Shown here in pieces: positions 7,967 to 14,490 of a stretch of 44,589 bases of DNA. Origin of the DNA: Candidatus Acetothermia bacterium JdFR-48 (lineage in GTDB: Bacteria > Bipolaricaulota > Bipolaricaulia > Bipolaricaulales > Bipolaricaulaceae); contig MTNJ01000033.1 of NCBI GenBank assembly GCA_002011425.1, positions 1 to 44,589 of the forward strand, written 5' to 3'. Position 1 is the stretch's first letter. The number at the start of each line of letters is the position of its first letter. The notes beneath the pieces are model-generated. The model saw nothing but the letters and a program-made list of their open reading frames with translations, ran no database searches and had not been told where the DNA came from. A program made the translations under genes and the position numbers.

Positions 7967-8530
7967 TCAGATTTCCCCCACTAATTCTAGGGACGGCTTG
8001 AGGGTTTCTCTCCCGGGCTCCCAGGACGCGGGACAGACCTCGCCCGGGTGTTCTGCCACGTATTTGGCCGCCTGGAGCTTGCGGATGATCTCCTTCACGG
8101 AACGGCCGATGGAGTTGTCGTGCATCTCCATGGCGCGCAGCATCCCCTCGGGGTCCACGATGAAGGTGGCTCTCCAGGGGATTCCCTCCTTGTGGATGTA
8201 ACTGCCGAATGCGCGGCAGGCGACCCCCGCGGGATCGGCGGCCATGTGAAAGCGGATCTTCTTGATGGCAGGTGAGGTGCCATGCCAGGCCTTATGAACG
8301 TAGACGGTGTCGGTGCTCACTGAGATCACCTCCGCCCCAAGCCTCCGGAGCTCATCGTAATGGTCGGCGAGCTCCTCGAGCTCAGTGGGGCAAACGAAGG
8401 TGAAGTCCGCAGGGTAGAAGGCGATGACGATCCATCTGCCGCGAAAGTCCGAGAGTTTCACCTCCTTGATCTCGCCCCCGTGATAAACCTGCAAGGATAG
8501 GTCCGGAATCTTCTCGCCGATCCTGATCAT
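7967..8530 (-). CDS. Peroxiredoxin, AhpC/2-Cys type
   Basis: A 187-residue thiol peroxidase that reduces H2O2 and organic peroxides. The peroxidatic Cys47 is in FTFVCPTE. A C-terminal Cys166 in GEVCPASW fits a resolving cysteine. An additional Cys105 sits in AGVACRAFG. The ATG at 8530 is preceded by AGGAGCT. The gene has its own sigma-70-type promoter with a palindrome between -10 and start codon, and a terminator after the stop, so it is a single-gene unit. Its electron donor is not encoded beside it: no AhpF is seen, but a rubredoxin reductase operon is adjacent and convergent. Confidence 0.95.
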   Translation of the reverse strand: MIRIGEKIPDLSLQVYHGGEIKEVKLSDFRGRWIVIAFYPADFTFVCPTELEELADHYDELRRLGAEVISVSTDTVYVHKAWHGTSPAIKKIRFHMAADPAGVACRAFGSYIHKEGIPWRATFIVDPEGMLRAMEMHDNSIGRSVKEIIRKLQAAKYVAEHPGEVCPASWEPGRETLKPSLELVGEI

Positions 8531-8545
8531 AGGGAGCTCCTTTGT

Positions 8546-8572
8546 AAATGATAATTTTTCGCAAATTCATTT
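8546..8572. promoter_or_regulatory. Candidate Fur/PerR-like operator
   Basis: An AT-rich imperfect inverted repeat: AAATGATAATTT (8546-8557) faces AAATTCATTT (8563-8572). It lies between the -10 element and the start codon of the peroxiredoxin gene, where a repressor would block transcription. The TGATAAT half resembles Fur-family boxes. That family assignment is inference; no such regulator is in the window. Confidence 0.4.
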
Positions 8573-8597
8573 TAGTGGGGAAAGGCCCCGGGGTCAA
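8569..8597 (-). promoter_or_regulatory. Peroxiredoxin promoter
   Basis: On the minus strand TTGACC (8592-8597), 17 bp, TAAAAT (8569-8574): each hexamer has five of six consensus bases with ideal spacing. It lies in the gap after the convergent-side hydrolase stop. Confidence 0.8.
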
Positions 8598-8612
8598 CCT
8601 TATCCATGTCCG

Positions 8613-9881
8613 TCAGGGGTAGACGTACGCCGGCGTCGATACGAAGAGGCGTTCGCCCCCGACTGAAAAGACAAACTCGGCGAAAAACGCGCACCAGCCC
8701 TCCCCGGGCCGGGGGATCTCCGCCGCGAACTCCTTCGATCCCCCTGGCAACGGTCGCTCCTCCCAACGGGCCCCGCGGAAATCTCGGATCGGGCTCACCG
8801 CGATCCAATAGCGCGCCGCCTCCGGCTCCGTGGAAGCAAAAGCCCGCAGTGTGGCGCCGGAAGGGCCCGGCTTCACTTCCCAGGAAACTCTGGGGAGGGG
8901 CTCCCCGAACACGAGGGCCCGGGAGAATGCAACGACGCTCCCGATCAACCTCTCCTCGTCGTCCAGTGAATGGCCAGCGTTGGGGATGTAAAGAGCGTGC
9001 TTCGGTTCCGGAAGCCCCGCCCAATAGAACGAGAGGGCGTTTATGGGCCAGTAGGCATCGTTCGTCCCCAGGATCACCAACTTGGGCATGCTGAATCGGT
9101 TCCTGTAGGTATAGGGATCGACGAGCCGGAGGAGCTCCTGCCACCGCAGACCACCCTCCTCATCAAACAGGCCCTGTTTCAAGTAGGGGGCGAGCATGTA
9201 GGATAGCCCTCCCCAGAAAGCCCGCTGGTGCGCGAGCTGCACCGGAATGTTCAGGACGTCGAAGACCATGGGGACTATGCCCAGGACCTTCTCGGGCAAA
9301 GCGGCGGCCGTGAGGTAGGTAGTCCAACCCCGCTTCGAAGCGCCCGACACGATGAATTTCTCCGGCCATTGCTTCCAGATTTCCTCTCCCAGGGCCTCTA
9401 GAGCCCGTATAGCGGCCACGGCACTCTGGACCATGGGGAAAAGCAGGGGCCAGTCGGGGTCTTCCTCTTCGAGGTACTTCCGGAAGGTGTAAGCGATGAG
9501 ATCGTCCTCTCTCCTCTCGAAGAGGGGTTGGTTGGGGACGTCAAAGAGGATTGCCACAGGGAACTTCAGGCGCTGGGCGAGGTCCAATCCCCGTAGTTCG
9601 TCGCCAGGGGCGTAGTCTCCGGCGATGAACAGGAAGACGGCGCCAGTGGTCTGGGGGACCTGGGGTTCGCACAAGAAGAGCTGGTGTTCCCAGGGGATCC
9701 CGCGCCAGACCTGTGACCGGAGAGAGATCTCCCGCACGAGCCCCGATGACCGCACGGCTTCCCACGAGACGTGGCTGGAAGCCCCTTCCAAATACCGGTA
9801 GAGTGCGTCCGGAAACGGTCCTGCAGCGGTGGTACACATCGCAACAAGTGCAGAAAGCCCCGCCAGTACGAAAGACCTCAT
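8613..9881 (-). CDS. Secreted PhoPQ-activated pathogenicity-related (PqaA-like) alpha/beta hydrolase
   Basis: A 422-residue protein with an N-terminal signal peptide (MRSFVLAGLSALVAMCTTAAG). It belongs to the PhoPQ-activated pathogenicity-related family. A hydrolase triad can be read: the nucleophile Ser182 in SGASKRGWTTYL, Asp275 in LGTNDAYWPIN and His304 in NAGHSLDD. The natural substrate is unknown for the family; Salmonella PqaA is linked to antimicrobial-peptide resistance. The start chosen is the ATG at 9879-9881 that overlaps the triosephosphate isomerase stop by 4 bp (ATGA). The longer frame to 10127 lies inside that gene and has no signal peptide at its front. It acts outside the cytoplasm although it is coupled to a glycolytic gene. 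Confidence 0.85.
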   Translation of the reverse strand: MRSFVLAGLSALVAMCTTAAGPFPDALYRYLEGASSHVSWEAVRSSGLVREISLRSQVWRGIPWEHQLFLCEPQVPQTTGAVFLFIAGDYAPGDELRGLDLAQRLKFPVAILFDVPNQPLFERREDDLIAYTFRKYLEEEDPDWPLLFPMVQSAVAAIRALEALGEEIWKQWPEKFIVSGASKRGWTTYLTAAALPEKVLGIVPMVFDVLNIPVQLAHQRAFWGGLSYMLAPYLKQGLFDEEGGLRWQELLRLVDPYTYRNRFSMPKLVILGTNDAYWPINALSFYWAGLPEPKHALYIPNAGHSLDDEERLIGSVVAFSRALVFGEPLPRVSWEVKPGPSGATLRAFASTEPEAARYWIAVSPIRDFRGARWEERPLPGGSKEFAAEIPRPGEGWCAFFAEFVFSVGGERLFVSTPAYVYP

Positions 9882-10630
9882 CGGGCAACCTCTCTCGCGA
9901 TAGCGAAGAAGGTGTCCGGGTCCAGTGAGGCCCCGCCTACCAATGCCCCATCGATGTCGGGGAGTTTCAGGTATTCTCCGGCATTGTCGGGCTTGACGGA
10001 GCCGCCGTACTGAATACGGACCTTCTCCGCTGTGTCGCCGAACCGGTCCGCGAGCCAGCGACGTATGGAGGCCGCCATCTCCTGGGCATCCTCCGGTCGC
10101 GCGGGAACCCCGGTCCCGATGGCCCAAACGGGCTCGTAGGCGATCACGACCCGCTCGAGCTCTTCCGCGGACACCCCCGCCAGCGCGGCTAGCTGGCGCT
10201 CCACTACCTCCCGGGCCTTTCCGGCACGCCGTTCCTCAAGCTTCTCCCCCACACAGAGGATGGAGCACACCCCAGAATCCAGGGCCGAACGGAGTTTCTT
10301 CGCGATGAAATCGTCCGGCTCCCCGAAGATATTGCGGCGCTCGGAGTGGCCTACGATGAGGTAAGAAATTCCATACTCCAGGAGCATGGGGAGCGATACC
10401 TCGCCCGTGAAGGCACCTTTGGATTCGGGATGGGCGTTCTGGGCGCCCCACTTTATTTGAGAACCTCCGAGCACTTCTCGTACGACCCCCAATGCAGTGA
10501 ACGGCGGGAAAACCACGAGCTCCACGGGGAAACCCTCGGGCACGAGTTCCCGGAGCCTTCGGCAGTAAGCCCGGGCCTCGGCCTGGACCTTGTTCATCTT
10601 CCAGTTCGCCGCCACAATCGGTACACGCAT
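9878..10630 (-). CDS. tpiA: Triosephosphate isomerase
   Basis: A 250-residue glycolytic enzyme interconverting dihydroxyacetone phosphate and glyceraldehyde 3-phosphate. The catalytic residues are all present: Lys11 in ANWKMN, His96 in VGHSERR and Glu167 in AYEPVWAIGTG, followed by the phosphate-gripping loop and GGSVKPDN near the end. The length is standard. The start at 10630 gives the canonical N-terminus; the frame extends to 10729 but the extra residues do not resemble the family. A G-rich ribosome site (GGGGG) is about 8 nt upstream. The divergent glmU operon starts 161 bp away and the gap holds two sets of short direct repeats. Confidence 0.97.
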   Translation of the reverse strand: MRVPIVAANWKMNKVQAEARAYCRRLRELVPEGFPVELVVFPPFTALGVVREVLGGSQIKWGAQNAHPESKGAFTGEVSLPMLLEYGISYLIVGHSERRNIFGEPDDFIAKKLRSALDSGVCSILCVGEKLEERRAGKAREVVERQLAALAGVSAEELERVVIAYEPVWAIGTGVPARPEDAQEMAASIRRWLADRFGDTAEKVRIQYGGSVKPDNAGEYLKLPDIDGALVGGASLDPDTFFAIAREVAR

Positions 10631-10653
10631 CCAAATGCCCCCTTTCTGAGCAT

Positions 10654-10679
10654 GTGGTACCGAACAACGTGGTACTGAA
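10654..10679. repeat. Two direct repeats (GTGGTAC[C/T]GAA), 15-bp period
   Basis: GTGGTACCGAA at 10654-10664 recurs as GTGGTACTGAA at 10669-10679, one mismatch in eleven. It is 24-49 bp upstream of the tpiA start and could be an operator for that gene. No function is established. Confidence 0.6.
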
Positions 10680-10720
10680 GTTTTCCGCACATCGCAAATC
10701 TCCGGCCGAGGACGGTCGTT

Positions 10721-10760
10721 TATCAGCATTTATCGGTATTTCTCGGTATGTTGCCGAATG
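10721..10760. repeat. Four tandem 10-bp repeats upstream of glmU
   Basis: Four consecutive 10-mers: TATCAGCATT, TATCGGTATT, TCTCGGTATG, TTGCCGAATG. Neighbours match at eight, eight and six of ten positions. The period equals one DNA helical turn, so a bound protein would lie along one face. The last unit contains the putative -35 hexamer of glmU. Confidence 0.6.
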
Positions 10761-10779
10761 ACGTGGAAGGAGATATATT
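10751..10779 (+). promoter_or_regulatory. Promoter of the glmU operon
   Basis: TTGCCG (10751-10756), 17 bp, TATATT (10774-10779). Only 11 nt separate the -10 from the glmU ATG, so the leader would be about 4-5 nt or absent. Confidence 0.6.
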
Positions 10780-10790
10780 CACGGTGAGGG

Positions 10791-12155
10791 ATGGAAAATT
10801 CGCTCGATGTGGTAATTCTAGCTGCGGGCAAGGGGGCTCAAATGCGGTCCCAACGCCCCAAGGTTCTTCACCCCGTTCTCGGCCTCCCCCTCCTCGAGTA
10901 CGTCCTTCGTACCGCATTCGCATTGTCCCCGCGCCGGGTGATCTTGGTCGTCGGCCACGGCGCGGACGAGGTGAAGGAGACGTTCGGGAGTCGCGCGCTC
11001 ACGTTCGTAGAGCAGTCGGAGCAACTCGGCACGGGACACGCCCTCCGCTGTGCCGAAGCGGTGGTGAAGGCGCCGAGGTTTCTCGTCCTCCCGGGTGACG
11101 TTCCCTTGCTCCGACTCGAAGCACTGCAGGGGCTATGTGAGGCACATGCGGTCCACGGGGCGCTCCTCTCCTTCCTCACCTTCTCCCCCGAAGACCCGGG
11201 AGGCTATGGCCGGGTAATCCGGGACGAGTCGGGGATCCCGAAGTCTATCATCGAGGCAAAGGACGCTCCGCCGGAGGTCCTCGCGATCCGAGAGGTCAAC
11301 GCCGGGATCTACTGCATGGAGAATGTGCCCGAGCTCTGGGAAATCCTGAAGGCACTCTCTAACGAAAACGCCCAGGGCGAGTATTACCTTACCGACCTCG
11401 TCGCCGCCCTCTACCCGAGGACCCACGCCCTCTCGTGGCCCGAGCCTCAGGACCTGCTGGGGGTGAACACCCGGGGGGACCTCGCCCGGGCGGAATGGGT
11501 CCTGCGGGAGCGGATTGTCCAAGCCCTCCACGATGCCGGAGTCACGGTGGTCGATCCCCTGACGGCCTACATCGGCCCCGACGTTACCGTGGGCCAAGAC
11601 ACCATCCTTCAACCCGGGGTATTCCTTTACGGTAAGACAGAGGTCGCCGAGGCCTGTGAGGTCGGGCCCCAAGCGTACTTGATCGATACCACGGTCGGAC
11701 GGAGTGCCAAAGTTTGGTTCTCTGTCCTGGAGGGAGCATACGTGGGGGAGGGAGCGCGGATCGGCCCTTACGCCCATCTGCGTCCGGGGGCACGGATCGG
11801 CCCCCGGGCTCGGATCGGGAACTTCGTGGAGGTTAAGAACGCTGAGATCGGTGAGGAAGCGCGGGCGGGCCACCTTTCCTATATCGGTGACGCCGAGGTG
11901 GGGGCGGGAACGAACATCGGCGCTGGAACCATTACCTGTAACTACGACGGGGTCCGCAAGCACCGGACGGTGATCGGGAAGGGAGCCTTTATCGGCTCCA
12001 ACACTGCCCTCGTCGCCCCGGTCACCGTGGGGGAGGGGGCGGTGGTGGGAGCCGGATCGGTGATCACCGAGGACGTGCCTCCGTATGCCCTGGCCCTCGG
12101 CCGTTCACGTCAGGTGATAAAGCCCGATTGGGCCAAAAAGAAGGGGGGAGCTTAG
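10791..12155 (+). CDS. glmU: Bifunctional UDP-N-acetylglucosamine pyrophosphorylase / GlcN-1-P acetyltransferase
   Basis: A 454-residue two-domain enzyme making UDP-GlcNAc for peptidoglycan. Residues 1-230 are the nucleotidyltransferase (VILAAGKG, PKVLHPV, LPGDVPLL). From about 250 the left-handed beta-helix of hexapeptide repeats begins; it carries the acetyltransferase site GHLSYIGDAEVG and TITCNYDG. The usual GTRM signature reads GAQM here: the Arg corresponding to E. coli Arg18 is Gln17. The protein is otherwise complete, so it may use another residue or have altered uridyltransferase activity. It is the first gene of a long operon; prs begins with the next base after its stop. AAGGAG lies 14 nt upstream of the ATG, unusually far. 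Confidence 0.95.
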   Translation: MENSLDVVILAAGKGAQMRSQRPKVLHPVLGLPLLEYVLRTAFALSPRRVILVVGHGADEVKETFGSRALTFVEQSEQLGTGHALRCAEAVVKAPRFLVLPGDVPLLRLEALQGLCEAHAVHGALLSFLTFSPEDPGGYGRVIRDESGIPKSIIEAKDAPPEVLAIREVNAGIYCMENVPELWEILKALSNENAQGEYYLTDLVAALYPRTHALSWPEPQDLLGVNTRGDLARAEWVLRERIVQALHDAGVTVVDPLTAYIGPDVTVGQDTILQPGVFLYGKTEVAEACEVGPQAYLIDTTVGRSAKVWFSVLEGAYVGEGARIGPYAHLRPGARIGPRARIGNFVEVKNAEIGEEARAGHLSYIGDAEVGAGTNIGAGTITCNYDGVRKHRTVIGKGAFIGSNTALVAPVTVGEGAVVGAGSVITEDVPPYALALGRSRQVIKPDWAKKKGGA

Positions 12156-13247
12156 GTGAATGGGTTGAAGATCGTGTCGGGAAACGCGAACCCGGGCCTC
12201 GCCAAAAAGGTGACGGAGCTCGTGGTGGAGAAGTTCAATACCAGATATGTCGATTTCCTCGACGAGGTCCTCTGGGAACGCCGTAGCACCTCCCTCGAGA
12301 GGGCAATGGATCCGCTGAGATTTGAGGACGTATGGTGTGAGGCCAGGGTTTCCTACTTCCCCGACAACGAGGTCTACGCCCATGTGGAGAAGACAGTACG
12401 GGGCCAATGTGTTTTCGTCATTCAGCCCACCTGTCCTCCGCGGGACGGGTTGTCTCCCGGGGGACCGGGGCCGAGGACGGTGAACGACCACCTGATGGAG
12501 CTCCTGCTGTTGATAGATGCTTTGAAGAGGGCCTCAGCGGAGCGGATCTGCGCCGTGGTCCCTTACTTCGGTTATGCCCGCCAGGACCGGAAGACCGAGG
12601 GCCGGGTCCCGATCTCGGCCAGGCTAGTGGCGAACTTGGTTGAACGGGCCGGAGCGACCCGAGTCCTGGCCATGGAGCTCCACGCGAGCCAGATCCAGGG
12701 GTTCTTCGACATCCCTGTGGACCATCTACGTACCGATCATCTCTTCGCCCGACATATCCAAGCCCGTCATCCTGACTGGGTTGATAACCTCGTGGTCGTT
12801 TCGCCGGACATCGGGGGGCTCTTTCGGGCGCGACGCGTGGCGGAGAGGCTGCAGTCGCCCTTTGCCACTCTGGCCAAGCGCCGCTTCGAGCGTGGTAAAC
12901 TCGATGTCCTCCTCGTGATCGGCGACGTGGATGGCAAAAAGGTACTCCTTGTGGACGACATTCTCTCAACCGGGGGGACACTTCTCCGCGCGGTGTATAG
13001 GCTTAAGGAACAAGGTGCCGCGGAGATCTACGCGGCCTGCACCCACGGAATCTTCGCCGGAGATGCCTTGGAGCGCATCGAGACCTCTCCCTTGAGCCGT
13101 GTGATCGTCACGGATACCATTCCTCAAGCCGCTGCGGTCGATCATCCCAAAGTGGAAGTTATTTCCGTGGCGGAGGATCTGGCGGAAGCGATCATCAGGA
13201 TCTATTTAGGTTTGTCCATAAGTGAACTTCTCGTGCGTGGTCGCTGA
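12156..13247 (+). CDS. prs: Ribose-phosphate pyrophosphokinase, long variant
   Basis: Makes PRPP from ribose 5-phosphate and ATP for nucleotide synthesis. Recognisable are SGNANPGLAKKV at the start, VPYFGYARQDRK in the middle, the flexible-loop region LAKRRFERGK and the PRPP-binding loop VLLVDDILSTGGTLL. At 363 residues it is about 45 longer than the usual 310-320. Two insertions explain this: roughly 30 residues (about 33-63) before the FSDGE-equivalent FPDNEVY, and 13 residues (96-108, rich in Gly/Pro) between TCPP and VNDHLMEL. The usual DLHA motif reads ELHA. The start is a GTG immediately after the glmU stop, suggesting tight coupling. Confidence 0.93.
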   Translation: MNGLKIVSGNANPGLAKKVTELVVEKFNTRYVDFLDEVLWERRSTSLERAMDPLRFEDVWCEARVSYFPDNEVYAHVEKTVRGQCVFVIQPTCPPRDGLSPGGPGPRTVNDHLMELLLLIDALKRASAERICAVVPYFGYARQDRKTEGRVPISARLVANLVERAGATRVLAMELHASQIQGFFDIPVDHLRTDHLFARHIQARHPDWVDNLVVVSPDIGGLFRARRVAERLQSPFATLAKRRFERGKLDVLLVIGDVDGKKVLLVDDILSTGGTLLRAVYRLKEQGAAEIYAACTHGIFAGDALERIETSPLSRVIVTDTIPQAAAVDHPKVEVISVAEDLAEAIIRIYLGLSISELLVRGR

Positions 13248-13260
13248 GGAGGAGAGAAAA

Positions 13261-13905
13261 ATGAGGCTCATAGTCCGAAAACGCTCCGATAGAGAGAAGC
13301 CGAAAGCTTTACGGCGTCAGGGTTGGGTGCCCGCCGTAGTCTACGGGCCGCACCTCGACAGCACCCCCATCGCGGTGGAGTACAAGGCCCTTGAGCGACT
13401 CATCGCCCGGATCACCCGCGCAACCAAGATCGAACTCGAGTGCGACGGCGAACGGCATTTTGTGTTCATCAAAGAACTACAGCGGGATCCCATCACCGAC
13501 CGGTTCCTGCACGTGGATTTCTATGCCCCCGAACCGGGGCAGATCATGTCTCTGGACGTCCCCATCCGGCTCGTGGGGACCCCCGCCGGTGTAAAGGCCG
13601 GTGGAATCCTAGAGCACATTCACGAGCAGATCCCCGTCGAGGGTCCTCTGGAGGCCATTCCCCCCTACATCGAAGTGGACATCACGGAACTCGGCCTCGA
13701 CGAGGCCCTCCTCGTCAAGGACCTCCCATTGCCCGAGGGCCTGCGGCCTTTGCTCCCCGAGGACGAAGCCATTGTCACCATCCTACCGCCGAAGGTCCTC
13801 GTGACCGAAGAGGAGGTCGCCGAGGAGGAAGAGGCCGTGGCCGAGGCCGCTGAGGCCGCGCCCTCCGCTGAGGAAGGGAAGGAAGAGGAGGAAGGGGAGT
13901 CTTGA
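13261..13905 (+). CDS. rplY: 50S ribosomal protein L25, long Ctc form
   Basis: A 214-residue 5S-rRNA-binding ribosomal protein of the general-stress (Ctc/TL5) type. The N-terminal L25 domain runs from 1 to about 92 (RQGWVPAVVYG near 20, HVDFYAP near 80). The C-terminal TL5 domain follows (SLDVPIRLVGTPAGVKAGG, then VDITELGLDEALLVKDL). A low-complexity acidic tail of about 35 Glu/Ala-rich residues closes the protein. A strong ribosome site (GAGGAGGAG) precedes the ATG at 13261. The frame is open back to 13222 but that would overlap prs. Location next to prs and pth is a widespread bacterial arrangement. Confidence 0.95.
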   Translation: MRLIVRKRSDREKPKALRRQGWVPAVVYGPHLDSTPIAVEYKALERLIARITRATKIELECDGERHFVFIKELQRDPITDRFLHVDFYAPEPGQIMSLDVPIRLVGTPAGVKAGGILEHIHEQIPVEGPLEAIPPYIEVDITELGLDEALLVKDLPLPEGLRPLLPEDEAIVTILPPKVLVTEEEVAEEEEAVAEAAEAAPSAEEGKEEEEGES

Positions 13906-14471
13906 GGGCTATAGTGGGCCTGGGAAACCCCGGCCCCGAATACGCCCTTACCCGCCATAATCTCGGCTTCTGGGTGGTGGACCGCCTTCGGGCGGGGAGG
14001 AGTTGGAGGCGCATCCTCTTTCCGTGGGGGGAGCTTTTCCTGAGTGGAGAGGGGGCGCTGCTGAAGCCCCTCACCTATATGAACTGTTCCGGCGAGGCCC
14101 TGCGTGGCCTCTTCGCGCTCTATCCTCTGGAACCCCGAGCTCTCCTCTTAGTACATGACGACGTAGACCTTCCGGTGGGTGAGGTGCGCCTACGGGCGCG
14201 CGGGGGCAACGGGGGACATCTCGGAGTACGGTCGGTCCTGGAGGCCTTGGGCACCGAGGACGTCCCACGACTGAAGATCGGGATCGGGCCCAAGCCGGAG
14301 GGAGTGGACCTCGCCGATTACGTGCTTTCGGTTCCGCCTGAGCAAGAAATGGAAAAACTAAGCACCGCGGCTGTCTTCGCCGCCGAAGTCGCTGGAGCCT
14401 TCCTCCGAGGGGGATACTCCGGGGCGTTGAAACGCTATTCCCGAGGAGTGGCCGCCGAGAAAGGGGTATAA
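13902..14471 (+). CDS. pth: Peptidyl-tRNA hydrolase
   Basis: A 189-residue enzyme that releases tRNA from prematurely terminated peptidyl-tRNA. Seen are GLGNPGPEY with Asn9, the catalytic His19 in TRHNLGF, TYMNCSG and the VHDDVDLPVG loop. It begins with a rare TTG that overlaps the rplY stop (TTGA), so translation probably depends on reinitiation. A TATAAT sequence at 14467-14472 overlaps its stop and may serve clpC. It joins ribosome-rescue functions with RqcH elsewhere in the window. Confidence 0.95.
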   Translation: MRAIVGLGNPGPEYALTRHNLGFWVVDRLRAGRSWRRILFPWGELFLSGEGALLKPLTYMNCSGEALRGLFALYPLEPRALLLVHDDVDLPVGEVRLRARGGNGGHLGVRSVLEALGTEDVPRLKIGIGPKPEGVDLADYVLSVPPEQEMEKLSTAAVFAAEVAGAFLRGGYSGALKRYSRGVAAEKGV

Positions 14472-14472
14472 T
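14467..14472 (+). promoter_or_regulatory. Possible internal -10 element before clpC
   Basis: A perfect TATAAT overlaps the pth stop and lies 18 nt upstream of the clpC ATG at 14491. No clear -35 is present at 16-18 bp, so it may be fortuitous. Confidence 0.35.
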
Positions 14473-14490
14473 TTGGCCGAAGAGTTCGTT

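Noticed and set aside
10721..10760. The tandem 10-bp repeats as a mini CRISPR array
   Set aside because: There are no spacers, the units are too short and no cas genes are nearby. I saw no CRISPR array anywhere in the window.
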